Below the pieces are notes generated by a model. The model saw only the letters and a list, made by a program, of their open reading frames with translations. It did no database searches and had not been told where the DNA came from. A program made the translations under genes and the position numbers. From Streptomyces sp. NBC_00704 (GTDB lineage Bacteria > Actinomycetota > Actinomycetes > Streptomycetales > Streptomycetaceae), in the NCBI RefSeq assembly GCF_036226605.1, contig NZ_CP109000.1, positions 3,592,501 to 3,656,500 on the forward strand: a DNA stretch of 64,000 nucleotides, read 5' to 3'. Positions 32,620 to 41,361 of this stretch are shown here, in pieces (positions within the stretch are counted from its first letter, which is position 1; every line of letters begins with the position of its first letter).

Positions 32620-33312
32620 CTACTTCTTGGCGACGAACACGTGCGACGCGACGTCCGACACCAGCTCCGCGGCCTCGCCGCCGCTGCCCACCAGCACACC
32701 GCCCGGCGACTCCGTCACGCTCACCACCGAGCCCGGCTGCACTCCCGCGCGGCGCAGCGTGTACATCAGCTGCGCGTCCGTCTGGATCGGCTCGCCGATC
32801 CGGCGCACGACGACCGTCTTGCCCTCCGGGCCGGGGTCGAGATCGGCCAGCGAGACCATGCCCTCGTCCAGGAACGGGTCCGCGCCGTCCTTCTCGCCCA
32901 GCTCCTCCAGGCCCGGGATCGGGTTGCCGTACGGCGACTCGGTCGGGTGCCGCAGCAGCTCCAGCACCCGCCGCTCCACCGCCTCGCTCATCACGTGCTC
33001 CCAGCGGCACGCCTCCGCGTGGACCTGCTCCCACTCCAGGCCGATCACGTCGACGAGGAGACACTCGGCGAGACGGTGCTTGCGCATCACGCGCGTGGCC
33101 AGCCGGCGGCCCTCGTCGGTGAGCTCCAGATGGCGGTCGCTGGCCACCGCCACCAGTCCGTCGCGCTCCATGCGCGCCACGGTCTGGCTGACCGTCGGGC
33201 CGCTCTGGTCGAGCCGCTCGGCGATCCGGGCACGCATGGGGACCACACCTTCCTCTTCCAGTTCGAGGATGGTGCGGAGATACATCTCCGTGGTGTCGAT
33301 CAGTCCGGACAT
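32620..33312 (-). CDS. dmdR1: DtxR-family iron-dependent regulator DmdR1
   Basis: The 230-residue protein has a winged HTH (about 1-75), the metal-binding/dimer domain with DtxR-numbered ligands Met10, His79, Glu83, His98, Cys102, Glu105 and His106, and a C-terminal SH3-like FeoA-type domain. Cys102 marks the iron-sensing rather than the Mn-sensing branch. GAGGGG lies before ATG 33312. In S. coelicolor DmdR1 represses siderophore genes under iron sufficiency. The order next to a SIS protein gene agrees with that locus as I recall it. A long antisense frame covers the gene. Confidence 0.95.
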   Translation of the reverse strand: MSGLIDTTEMYLRTILELEEEGVVPMRARIAERLDQSGPTVSQTVARMERDGLVAVASDRHLELTDEGRRLATRVMRKHRLAECLLVDVIGLEWEQVHAEACRWEHVMSEAVERRVLELLRHPTESPYGNPIPGLEELGEKDGADPFLDEGMVSLADLDPGPEGKTVVVRRIGEPIQTDAQLMYTLRRAGVQPGSVVSVTESPGGVLVGSGGEAAELVSDVASHVFVAKK

Positions 33313-33586
33313 TCGTGCCCCTCGATTAGCTCTGCCGAAAAGCTCGACCGCTCTACGGCGCGTGCGCTGGCCCTGCACCCAATTCTGCCGGATACCACTG
33401 ACAAGCGTGCCTCGCCGTCCCCACGCGCGGACCGCGTCCCGGCCCCGGCGGGCGCGCCCGGCGCGTCCCCCGCCCCGGCCGCCCCACGGGCGCCGGCCGT
33501 ATTGACAGGGCACTGGTCCAGACCGCACGGTGATCCGCGACACGGACAGCGACACCTCCACCGACTCGGCAAAGGGGCCCCCTCGG

Positions 33587-34342
33587 ATGAGCGACCGCAA
33601 GCTCGCCGCCCAGTTCTTCGACGCCGCCGTCGCCCTGCTGCAACGGGTCCGCGACGAGGAGGCCGAGGCCGTCGACGCCGCCGGCGCCCTCCTCGCCGAC
33701 ACCGTGGCGGACGGCGGCCGCCTCTTCGCCTTCGGCGCCGGCCACTCCTCGCTCGCCGCCCAGGACGTCGTCTACCGGGCGGGCGGTCTCGCCCTGATGA
33801 ACCTGCTCGTCGTGCCGGGCGTCGTCGGCGTCGACGTCGTCCCCGCCACCCTCGGCTCGGCCCTCGAACGCGTCGACGGCCTGGCCTCCGCCGTCCTCGA
33901 GACGTCGCCGCTGCGCGCGGGCGACGCCCTCGTCGTCGTCTCCCTCTCCGGCCGCAACGCGCTGCCCGTGGAGATGGCCCTGAACGCCCGCGCGCTGGGC
34001 GTGAAGGTCATCGGCGTGACCTCGGTCGCCTACGCGACGCAGACCGCGTCCCGGCACGTCACCGGAACGTTCCTCAAGGACCACTGCGACGTCGTCCTCG
34101 ACTCGAAGATCGCGGTCGGGGACGCCGAACTCGCCCTCGACACCGTTCCCGCGCCCTTCGCCCCCGCCTCCACGGTGGTGACCTCGGCGCTTCTGCAGGC
34201 CGTCATGGCCACCGCGGCCGGCGCCCTCGCCGAGCGCGGCATCGAGCCCCCGCTGCTGCGCTCCGGCAACGTCGACGGCGGCCACGAGTGGAACGGCCGG
34301 ATCATGGACGAGTACCGGGACCGCATCTTCTACCGGCACTGA
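33587..34342 (+). CDS. SIS-domain sugar isomerase-like protein
   Basis: The 251-residue protein starts at ATG 33587 (AAAGGGG upstream; the GTG at 33530 is less likely). The SIS core shows the phosphosugar-binding GAGHSSLAAQDVVYRAGG and VVVSLSGRNALPVEMA segments. It probably isomerises or binds a phosphosugar such as N-acetylmuramate 6-phosphate, or regulates sugar metabolism. The specific substrate is unknown. A TTGACA at 33502 may be its -35 box. Confidence 0.9.
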   Translation: MSDRKLAAQFFDAAVALLQRVRDEEAEAVDAAGALLADTVADGGRLFAFGAGHSSLAAQDVVYRAGGLALMNLLVVPGVVGVDVVPATLGSALERVDGLASAVLETSPLRAGDALVVVSLSGRNALPVEMALNARALGVKVIGVTSVAYATQTASRHVTGTFLKDHCDVVLDSKIAVGDAELALDTVPAPFAPASTVVTSALLQAVMATAAGALAERGIEPPLLRSGNVDGGHEWNGRIMDEYRDRIFYRH

Positions 34343-34360
34343 CACGCCCCCGCGCGCGGG

Positions 34361-35815
34361 TCAGCCGTCGTCGCGCCCGGCCTCCCGCGCCGTCAGGTCC
34401 GCCAGGTCCAGCGCCGTGGCGATCCGCACGGCGACGTCCTCGGCGTAGTTCGCGTCGGAGCGCTCGAAGGCGGCACGGCCGGCGCCGCGCAGGAACGTCA
34501 GTACGCCCAGGGTCCGGCCCCGGCTGCGCAGCACCGCGCACAGCGCGTGCACCGTGTCCTGCGGCCACTGCCGCGCCCGCGCCCACTCCCGCGCCTCGTC
34601 GGCCGACGCCGGTCCGGCGCCCGCCCGCACCGAACCGGCGCGGGCCACGCACTGCAACGCCGGGTGCCCCTCCGCGTAGCGCACGGGCAGACCCGCGTGC
34701 CCCGTCAGGGCGCTCGGGCCGGGACCGCCCGAGGGGGTGGCCGCGACCCGCGCCAACCGCAGCGGGCCCGGCCCCTCCGCGTCGCCCATCACGCGGTCGA
34801 CCAGGGCGTGGTCGGCGAAACCGGCGAGCGCGAAGTCGAGGTGGACGGTGGCCGCCTCCGCGGGGTCCTCGCACTCGGCGGCCGCGCGTGCCGCCCGGTG
34901 CAGCTGGTTGGCCCGGAACCGCAGCAGCGACGCCTCCTGCTCGCCCTGCTTGCCCTCCGTGACGTCCTGGAAGATCCAGCCGACGCCCAGCGGCACCGGC
35001 TCCTCCGCGAGCGGCGACGCCAGCCGCAGGAAGCCGCTGCGCCAGCAGCGCCGCCGCTCGCCGTCCGGCGTGCGCACCCCCACCCACAGCTCCGCCGGGG
35101 CCGGCGGGGCGCCCTCGGCGAGGACGTGCGTCAGCGCGTTCTCCAGCTCCTCCACGCCCTGGGTGAGCAGCTCGCCCAGGGGGCGGCCCAGCACCGCCGT
35201 GCGGCCGGCGCCCAGCGCGCGGGCGGCGTGCGCGTTGACGACGGCGGGGCGCAGATCGGCGTCGACCAGGACGACGCCCCAGGAGGCGTCGTCGAAGAGC
35301 GCCTCGCTGAGCGCGATGGACCGCTCCAGGTCGATCTGGGCGTGCACCTCGCTGAAGGCGCAGTACAGTCCGGCGGGCTTGCCGTCCGGGCCGGGCACGG
35401 CGGCCGACTGGGTGCGCACGAGGACCCGGCCGCCGTCCTTGGTCAGCAGCGCGAACTCGTGCACCTGGCGGCCGGGCGCGTGCATGGCGGCCATCAGCCG
35501 CCCCTCGATGTCCTCCGCGTCGGCCTCGCGCACGGCCCAGCCGGCGAAGCCACGCCGGCCGACGGCCTCCTCGGCGCTCCAGCCGAGGATGCGCTCGGCC
35601 TCGCGGTTCCAGTGGGTGACGACTCCGTCGCCGTCGAACGCGCACAGCGCCGCGTCCATGCCGTCGAGCAGCGCGGCGAGCAGATCCGCGCCGTCCGGGC
35701 CGACGGCGGGCTGCGCGTCGCCCGGGGGCTTCTGGCCGTCGTCGCCCCGCCCGGGCCGCTCGGGCTCGTCCGGCCCGAGTGCGTCCGTGGTCCCACTACG
35801 CCGGGAAGCACTCAC
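34361..35815 (-). CDS. PAS-PAS-GAF sensory protein without recognisable output domain
   Basis: The 484-residue soluble protein has two PAS domains (about 40-170: GVVTHWNREAERILGWSAEEAVGRRGF; about 180-290: WGVVLVDADLRPAVVNAHAARALG) and a C-terminal GAF-like domain (about 310-475). Relatives normally continue into a PP2C phosphatase, a GGDEF or an ATPase domain, and here the protein ends. Start GTG 35815 follows AGGGGG. It converges with the SIS gene (18-bp gap). A missing effector may be supplied by a partner in trans. Confidence 0.88.
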   Translation of the reverse strand: MSASRRSGTTDALGPDEPERPGRGDDGQKPPGDAQPAVGPDGADLLAALLDGMDAALCAFDGDGVVTHWNREAERILGWSAEEAVGRRGFAGWAVREADAEDIEGRLMAAMHAPGRQVHEFALLTKDGGRVLVRTQSAAVPGPDGKPAGLYCAFSEVHAQIDLERSIALSEALFDDASWGVVLVDADLRPAVVNAHAARALGAGRTAVLGRPLGELLTQGVEELENALTHVLAEGAPPAPAELWVGVRTPDGERRRCWRSGFLRLASPLAEEPVPLGVGWIFQDVTEGKQGEQEASLLRFRANQLHRAARAAAECEDPAEAATVHLDFALAGFADHALVDRVMGDAEGPGPLRLARVAATPSGGPGPSALTGHAGLPVRYAEGHPALQCVARAGSVRAGAGPASADEAREWARARQWPQDTVHALCAVLRSRGRTLGVLTFLRGAGRAAFERSDANYAEDVAVRIATALDLADLTAREAGRDDG

Positions 35816-36220
35816 CTGGACCCCCTGCAGGTTCGCTCACGTGCCCTCATTCAACTCGAACGTGACGCAGCCCACATACGGTTCCCGCAAGATTGCAGGG
35901 AATCGCCGTACCGCGCCCGCGCCCCGGCGGGACGGGAGCCGCGGGCCGGTCCGTGCCACCGTCCCGCCGCCGCGCGCCGCCGGGTTCCCGGGCCCGTCCA
36001 CGACCGGGGCCGCGGACGGGAACGAAGATCATTCACCCCTCCAGCGAACCTCGCCGGTACGCGCGCGTCAACCCGCCCGCCACCGGCCCCGGAGACAACC
36101 CCCGCGTTCGGGGGGTTCAGGGATCTCCTCCCTCCGGCCGGACGACGTCCGTCCCGCGCGCGGGACGACGGCCCGCGCGCGTGGGCGCGATGCGGGACGT
36201 GCCGGGTGGCGCCGCTCGAG
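35816..36220. other. 405-bp gap, no gene
   Basis: It contains the promoter side of the PAS gene and the 3' flank of the S33 hydrolase gene. Only C-rich low-complexity sequence is visible. Confidence 0.6.
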
Positions 36221-37582
36221 TCACTCGTGGGCGCGCAGGAAGGCGGGGATCCCGTCGCGGGTCGGGTGGTTCGGCAGGGGGGCCGGCTCGTCCCGGAGGA
36301 ACGCGGTGACGACCGCTGCGGCCCGGGCGTCGTTGTCGTCCAGGCCGTTCCACATGTGGTGCCCGACGCCGGGCATGTACTGCGTGCGCCGGACGGCGGG
36401 GTCGTTCGCGAGGACCGCGGTCGCCCACTGGCGGACCTGGGAGGAGCACTCGGCGATCATCAGCATCGCGGGGGTCCGGGACAGCCTCAGCCGCGCGGCT
36501 ATGGAGGGCGAGTCCTTGACCGTCTGCTGGACGCGGAGGCTGGCGGCCGGGCTGAAGGAGAAGGTGCGCGCGGTGTCCTCGGCGGGGATGCGGTGCGCGT
36601 CGCGCGCGCAGTAGGCCGACGCGGTGTCGCCGCCGAGGTCCGCCGCGGTGAAGGCGTTGTCTCCCTCGGCCTGTCCGATCAGCGCGGTGCCGGGGGTGAG
36701 CAGGCCGAGCCGCATGAGGCCGAACGCCACGGCGTACCGGGGGACGCGGGTCGAGCGCGGTCCGGCCGGGGCGGGTGCGAGGCCGCGCGCGGACGCCCGG
36801 CCTCTGTGCCCGTCGATCCGGGCGGTGGGGCCGTCCATGGGGCCGGGCTCGGCGACGATCGCCCGGTGCAGGCGGGCGGCGACGCCGGGGTCGGCCAGGG
36901 CCCGGGTCAGCACGACTGCGCCCGAGGAGAACCCGAGGACGTCGGCCCTGCCCCTGCCCAGGCGGTCGAGGAAGGCGGCGAGGTCACGGACCGACCGGGA
37001 GATCGTGTACTGGTCCATGGGGAGGAGGTCGCTGCGTCCGCCGCCGGCCTGTTCGTAGGCGTAGACGTCATGGCCCTGGCGTGCCAGGAGCCGCAGGAAC
37101 CGGTGGTCCTGCACCGAGATGCCGCGAACGGGTCCGCCGTTGAGGTACACGAGCGGGACGGGACGCCGGGAGCCGCTGTCCGCCGGCGGGTAGTGGTACA
37201 CCGCGACCCGGCTGCCCGTGGCCAGGCTCCAGTGCTGGGTGGACACGAAGGGCAGGGCGGGCGGGGGACGCCGGGTCGTCGGCGCGGTCGGGACGCAGAC
37301 CGTCGCCGTCAGCGCCGCCGCGACGATCACCGGCAGGAACGGCGTGAGCCGCGACCACCGGGAGCGGCGCCGGCCTCGCCACAGCGCGAGGACGGTCCCG
37401 GCGCCGAGGGCCGCCGCCCACGCCGCGAGCCCCGCACCCGCCCCGTCCGTGAGGGCGATCAGCGCGAGGAAGACGACGACCAGCGCCAGGACGACGGCGA
37501 GGGCGCGCAGTAAGTGTCCGGCGATGCGGACGAGGCGGACGAGGCGGGCGAGGCGGGCGAGGCGTGGGGCGGACGTGGGCAC
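36221..37582 (-). CDS. Membrane-anchored S33-type alpha/beta hydrolase; TTA codon
   Basis: The 453-residue protein starts at GTG 37582 with CGGAGG upstream. Two or three N-terminal transmembrane helices (about 20-100) precede an extracellular hydrolase domain with the prolyl-iminopeptidase-like oxyanion motif LNGGPVRGIS, nucleophile GFSSGA and late His in GVGHHMWNG. Codon 24 (Leu) is TTA (37511-37513), placing it under bldA. It is divergent from a TetR gene across 69 bp containing a 23-bp imperfect palindrome, its likely operator. Confidence 0.88.
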   Translation of the reverse strand: MPTSAPRLARLARLVRLVRIAGHLLRALAVVLALVVVFLALIALTDGAGAGLAAWAAALGAGTVLALWRGRRRSRWSRLTPFLPVIVAAALTATVCVPTAPTTRRPPPALPFVSTQHWSLATGSRVAVYHYPPADSGSRRPVPLVYLNGGPVRGISVQDHRFLRLLARQGHDVYAYEQAGGGRSDLLPMDQYTISRSVRDLAAFLDRLGRGRADVLGFSSGAVVLTRALADPGVAARLHRAIVAEPGPMDGPTARIDGHRGRASARGLAPAPAGPRSTRVPRYAVAFGLMRLGLLTPGTALIGQAEGDNAFTAADLGGDTASAYCARDAHRIPAEDTARTFSFSPAASLRVQQTVKDSPSIAARLRLSRTPAMLMIAECSSQVRQWATAVLANDPAVRRTQYMPGVGHHMWNGLDDNDARAAAVVTAFLRDEPAPLPNHPTRDGIPAFLRAHE

Positions 37583-37598
37583 GGCGAACCTCCGGCAA

Positions 37599-37621
37599 GT
37601 TTCAGAACAGTGTTTCAAAAC
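37599..37621. promoter_or_regulatory. TetR operator between divergent genes
   Basis: GTTTCAGAACA, a central G, then TGTTTCAAAAC form an imperfect 11-bp inverted repeat (8 of 11) in the 69-bp gap. This is the typical placement for autorepression. Confidence 0.65.
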
Positions 37622-37651
37622 GACGTTACCAAAGAAGGTAGGCTGCCGTTC

Positions 37652-38269
37652 GTGGGCAGGCCCAGAACGAACGACGATGCGGTCCGAGAACGGCTCGTGG
37701 AGTGCGCGACCGAGATGCTCGCCACCCGTCCGCGCCAGTCGGTGACGGTGCGCGCCGTGGCCGCGGCCGCCGAGGCGTCGACGACGGCGGTGTACTCCCT
37801 GTTCGGAGGCAAGGAGGGGCTGATCGGCGCGGTGCGCGACAGGGCCGTGGCCGGGCTGTTCCAGGACCTGTCGGCGGTGCGGACCTCCGCGGACCCGCTC
37901 GCCGACCTCCGCGCGCTGGGGGTCGCCTACCGCCGTTGGGGCCGCGGACACAGCCACCTCTACACGGTGCTGTTCGGCGGCGTGCAGTCCTTCGACCCGT
38001 CGGGCGAGGTCGGCTCCGGCGACCCGGTCCGCCCGCTCCTCGCCGCGATCGACCGCGCCCTGGCGGCGGACGTCCTCACCGGCGACGCCACCGCGATCGC
38101 CCTGTCGGTCTGGGCGACCCTGCACGGGCTCGTGACCCTCGAACTGTCCGGGGCGCTCGACACCGCCACGGCCGAGGCCGCGTTCGGCACGTCCCTCGAC
38201 GCCACGCTGCGCGGATGGACGACCGCCGAGGTCTTCCGTGGTCCGCGCCGGACCGGCCCCGCCCGCTGA
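37652..38269 (+). CDS. TetR-family transcriptional regulator
   Basis: The 205-residue protein has an N-terminal HTH (about 8-55: VRERLVECATEMLATRPRQSVTVRAVAAAAEASTTAVYSLFGGKEGL) and a TetR_C-type ligand domain. Start GTG 37652 is 7 nt after TAGGCT, so it is probably leaderless. It most likely represses itself and the divergent membrane hydrolase gene. The ligand is unknown. Confidence 0.92.
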   Translation: MGRPRTNDDAVRERLVECATEMLATRPRQSVTVRAVAAAAEASTTAVYSLFGGKEGLIGAVRDRAVAGLFQDLSAVRTSADPLADLRALGVAYRRWGRGHSHLYTVLFGGVQSFDPSGEVGSGDPVRPLLAAIDRALAADVLTGDATAIALSVWATLHGLVTLELSGALDTATAEAAFGTSLDATLRGWTTAEVFRGPRRTGPAR

Positions 38270-38325
38270 GACCGCCGCCGCGGACCGCGGACCAGACCCC
38301 GGCACGGTTCTGTGGGAAAAAACAG

Positions 38326-38354
38326 TTGATTGCCGGGGGGACGCTTCTTAGGGT
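38326..38354 (+). promoter_or_regulatory. Canonical sigma-70 promoter of the structured RNA
   Basis: TTGATT, a 17-nt spacer and TAGGGT. It is one of the best vegetative promoters in the window, and no conventional gene follows directly. Confidence 0.75.
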
Positions 38355-38360
38355 TCCAGT

Positions 38361-38570
38361 ACACGCGAAAGGAGGTGATCCGGTAGATGTGTGATTCCCG
38401 GACTCGTGAGGTGGCTGCGGGCTAGCGGCTCGCCACCACACTCTGTGCGGTGCCGGACCAGCGCGTGAGACACGCGTGCAGCCGGCCCAAACCCAGCAGT
38501 CACCCGACCCGCGAGTCGCCGGTAAGTCCGGCCGGCCCTCCTCACCGAGGACCAGACTCGCGGGTCGTCT
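38361..38570 (+). ncRNA. Candidate structured RNA with 15-nt perfect Shine-Dalgarno and three hairpins
   Basis: The transcript would start near 38361. GAAAGGAGGTGATCC (38367-38381) is fully complementary to the 16S rRNA 3' tail. Three hairpins follow: 38410-38437 (GGTGGC stem), 38452-38486 (GCGCGTG-AGA-CACGCGT inside GCCGG/CCGGC) and 38505-38567 (13-bp perfect stem CGACCCGCGAGTC). It may be a small mRNA, a ribosome-binding RNA or a long leader of the oxygenase transcript. Confidence 0.5.
38387..38425 (+). CDS. Possible 12-codon mini-ORF (leader-like)
   Basis: ATG lies 5 nt after the 15-nt Shine-Dalgarno complement and encodes MCDSRTREVAAG before TAG. The stop falls inside the first hairpin, so translation would affect folding. 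An alternative overlapping frame from GTG 38391 has 24 codons. I recognise neither. Confidence 0.4.
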   Translation: MCDSRTREVAAG

Positions 38571-38710
38571 GCATCTCCGGCCCGTCCCGGCACGGCTCCG
38601 CCCCCGGCGCCCGGCCCTCGCCGCTGCGTTCCTTCGCGCCGCTTCCGCAGGTTTTGCGGTGCGTGACGCGCGCCACGTACGGATCTTTCGTCAGGCAGTA
38701 CCCTGGGCGC

Positions 38711-38785
38711 ATGCTTTCGCTCGTCCGACGACGCCACGTGGACTACGTCCGCGTCACGAGCATGGGCTGTCGACGCTCCGTCTGA
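38711..38785 (+). CDS. Putative leader peptide upstream of the 2OG oxygenase
   Basis: The 24-residue peptide MLSLVRRRHVDYVRVTSM ends GCRRSV. The RRHVD-x2-RV pattern with a late Cys is that of the putative leader peptides annotated across Streptomyces. TACCCT at 38699-38704, 6 nt before ATG, makes it leaderless. It lies 124 nt upstream of the oxygenase start, so a regulatory role on that gene is likely. Confidence 0.75.
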   Translation: MLSLVRRRHVDYVRVTSMGCRRSV

Positions 38786-38909
38786 GCCTCCGGCCCCCCT
38801 CGCGGTTCACCCCGCCCGCGTTCCCGCGCTCCCTCCCTCCGCCCACCTGGCACCCGTGCGCCGTCCCACCCGACGCCGGCCGCGGGCCCCGTACACCCAC
38901 GGACGCACC

Positions 38910-39953
38910 ATGACGAACGTGACACCCCTCGCGACGACCCCGGCCCCGGCCTACCGGCAGTTGCCGATCATCGACCTCTCGGCAGCCGACCGCGGTCCCC
39001 AGGCCCGTGCGCTGCTGCACGCCCAGCTGCACGCCGCCGCGCACGACGTGGGCTTCTTCCAGCTCGTCGGGCACGGGGTCGGCGAGCGGGAGACGCAAGC
39101 GCTGACGTCCGCCATGCGGGCCTTCTTCGCGCTGCCCGAGGACCGCAGGCTCGCCCTCGACAACGTGAACTCGCCCCACTTCCGCGGCTACACCCGCACC
39201 GGCGACGAGCGCACCGGCGGGCGGCAGGACTGGCGCGACCAGCTCGACATAGGGGCCGAGCGGCCGGCGAGGCGGCCGGGCCCGGACGAACCCGCCTACT
39301 GGTGGCTCCAGGGGCCCAACCAGTGGCCCGCCGAGCTGCCCGAGCTGCGCACGGCGGCGCTCGCCTGGATCGACCGGCTCGGCGGCGTCGCCGAGAAGCT
39401 GCTGCACGAACTGCTCGCCTCGATCGGCGCGCCGGCCGGCTTCTACGACCCGGTGTTCGGGGAGCGGGCGCATCCGCATCTGAAGCTCGTGCGGTATCCG
39501 GGCAGCGCGGGGGACGGCTCCGGCCAGGGGGTCGGGGCCCACAAGGACTACGGGTTCCTGACGCTGCTGCTCCAGGACGAGGTGGGCGGCCTCCAGGTGC
39601 AGCGCGAGGACGGCGCGTTCCACGACGTCCCGCCGCTGCCGGGCGCGTTCGTGGTCAACCTCGGCGAACTGCTGGAGGTGGCGACCGACGGGTACCTGGT
39701 CGCCACCAACCACCGGGTGGTGTCACCGCCGAGCGCCGTCGAGCGGTTCTCCGTGCCGTTCTTCTACAACCCGCGGCTGGACGCGCGCGTGGAGCGGCTG
39801 CCGTTCCCGCACGCCTCGGCCGCGCCCGGGGTGACCGATGACCCGGCCAACCCGCTCTTCGCCGAGTACGGCTTCAACGAGCTGAAGGGCAAGCTGCGCG
39901 CCCATCCGCTGGTGGCCGAGCGCCATCACGCGGGGCTGCTCAGCCCCGCGTGA
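38910..39953 (+). CDS. 2-oxoglutarate/Fe(II)-dependent oxygenase (isopenicillin N synthase-like)
   Basis: The 347-residue protein has an N-terminal DIOX_N part ([12 protein letters not shown]... [10 protein letters not shown]) and the Fe(II) facial triad in [12 protein letters not shown] (His-x-Asp) and ATNHRVVSP (His). [10 protein letters not shown] follows, with the 2OG-binding Arg-x-Ser. Start ATG 38910 has a poor ribosome binding site, which fits translational control through the preceding leader peptide. The natural substrate is unknown. A cephalosporin role is not implied because no ACV synthetase lies nearby. Confidence 0.92.
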   Translation: MTNVTPLATTPAPAYRQLPIIDLSAADRGPQARALLHAQLHAAAHDVGFFQLVGHGVGERETQALTSAMRAFFALPEDRRLALDNVNSPHFRGYTRTGDERTGGRQDWRDQLDIGAERPARRPGPDEPAYWWLQGPNQWPAELPELRTAALAWIDRLGGVAEKLLHELLASIGAPAGFYDPVFGERAHPHLKLVRYPGSAGDGSGQGVGAHKDYGFLTLLLQDEVGGLQVQREDGAFHDVPPLPGAFVVNLGELLEVATDGYLVATNHRVVSPPSAVERFSVPFFYNPRLDARVERLPFPHASAAPGVTDDPANPLFAEYGFNELKGKLRAHPLVAERHHAGLLSPA

Positions 39954-39966
39954 CGGGCCGCCCGGT

Positions 39967-41067
39967 TCAGTCGGCGATGTCGTCGTAGCCCTCGATGTCG
40001 CGCGGGTCGCGGGAGCCGGGGCCGGTGTAGCGGGCGGACGGGCGGACCAGGCGGCCGGTGCGCTTCTGCTCCAGGATGTGCGCCGACCAGCCGGCCGTGC
40101 GGGCGCAGGTGAACATCGAGGTGAACATGTGGGCGGGGACCTCGGCGAAGTCCAGCACGATGGCCGCCCAGAACTCGACGTTCGTCGCGAGGACCCGGTC
40201 GGGGCGGCGGGCGTGGAGTTCGGCGAGGGCGGCCTTCTCCAGGGCCTCGGCGACCTCGAAGCGGGGCGCGCCGAGTTCGCGGGCGGTGCGGCGCAGCACG
40301 CGCGCGCGGGGGTCCTCGGCGCGGTAGACGCGGTGGCCGAAGCCCATGAGGCGTTCGCCCTTGTCGAGGGCCTGGCGGACGTAGGCGTCCGCGTCGCCGG
40401 TGCGCTCGATCTCCTCGATCATGCCGAGGACGCGGGAGGGGGCGCCGCCGTGCAGGGGGCCCGACATGGCGCCCACGGCGCCGGAGAGGGCGGCGGCGAC
40501 GTCCGCGCCGGTGGAGGCGATGACGCGGGCGGTGAACGTGGAGGCGTTCATGCCGTGCTCGGCGGCGGACGTCCAGTAGGCGTCGACGGCCTTGACGTGC
40601 TTGGGGTCGGGCTCGCCGCGCCAGCGGATCATGAAACGTTCGACGACGGAGCGCGCCTTGTCGATCTCCCGCTGCGGGACCATCGGGGTGCCCTGGCCGC
40701 GCGCGGACTGGGCGACGTAGGAGAGGGCCATGACGGCGGCGCGGGCGAGGTCGGCGCGGGCCTGCTCGGCATCGATGTCGAGGAGGGGTTTGAGGCCCCA
40801 GACAGGCGCGAGCATGGCGAGCGCGGACTGGACGTCGACGCGGATGTCGCCGGAGTGGACGGGGATCGGGAAGGGCTCGGCGGGCGGCAGGCCGGGGTTG
40901 AAGGCGCCGTCGACGAGCAGGCCCCAGACGTTGCCGAAGGAGACGTGGCCGACCAGGTCCTCGATGTCGACGCCCCGGTACCGCAGGGCGCCGCCCTCCT
41001 TGTCGGGTTCGGCGATCTCCGTCTCGAACGCGACGACTCCTTCGAGTCCGGGTACGAAGTCGGACAT
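39967..41067 (-). CDS. Citrate synthase 2
   Basis: The 366-residue enzyme is of the short actinobacterial citrate synthase 2 type, with [32 protein letters not shown] and the catalytic [17 protein letters not shown]. It condenses acetyl-CoA and oxaloacetate, or a propionyl analogue as in 2-methylcitrate synthases. The neighbours do not decide this. It is convergent with the oxygenase gene (13-bp gap) and divergent from pdxH. Confidence 0.95.
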   Translation of the reverse strand: MSDFVPGLEGVVAFETEIAEPDKEGGALRYRGVDIEDLVGHVSFGNVWGLLVDGAFNPGLPPAEPFPIPVHSGDIRVDVQSALAMLAPVWGLKPLLDIDAEQARADLARAAVMALSYVAQSARGQGTPMVPQREIDKARSVVERFMIRWRGEPDPKHVKAVDAYWTSAAEHGMNASTFTARVIASTGADVAAALSGAVGAMSGPLHGGAPSRVLGMIEEIERTGDADAYVRQALDKGERLMGFGHRVYRAEDPRARVLRRTARELGAPRFEVAEALEKAALAELHARRPDRVLATNVEFWAAIVLDFAEVPAHMFTSMFTCARTAGWSAHILEQKRTGRLVRPSARYTGPGSRDPRDIEGYDDIAD

Positions 41068-41361
41068 CGGGCGGCTCCTCGTGATGTGTGCGACGGGACG
41101 GGCGGGCGGTCGGCGGCGGGTGCGGAACGGGCGGCGCCGGCGGTTCCGCGGTCCTCGGAAGGGCTCGCGGTCCTGGGCGGTCGTCCCGGTCGTCCCACTG
41201 ATGCCCCGTGGGGCGGGCGGTCACCCACCACCCGACCGGTCCGGCATCAGCACCATATCCCCGAGTGCCACCTTTGGGGAGAGTCGCGGCACTCAGTGCC
41301 ACCCATGGCTGCGTCGCAGGAGGCCGATCCGTGCCGGCGGGGCATGCGGCAAGATGGCCGG

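Noticed and set aside
36221..38305. 694-residue form of the S33 hydrolase
   Set aside because: The extension runs antisense through the TetR gene. GTG 37582 has a proper ribosome binding site and precedes the membrane helices.
38476..38913. 145-codon rightward frame across the RNA and leader region
   Set aside because: It overlaps the 13-bp hairpin, the leader peptide in another frame and the oxygenase start, and its composition is Arg/Pro low-complexity.
38910..39953. Isopenicillin N synthase proper (beta-lactam cluster)
   Set aside because: Only the 2OG-oxygenase fold is shared. No ACV synthetase or other beta-lactam gene is in the window, and the neighbours are housekeeping genes.
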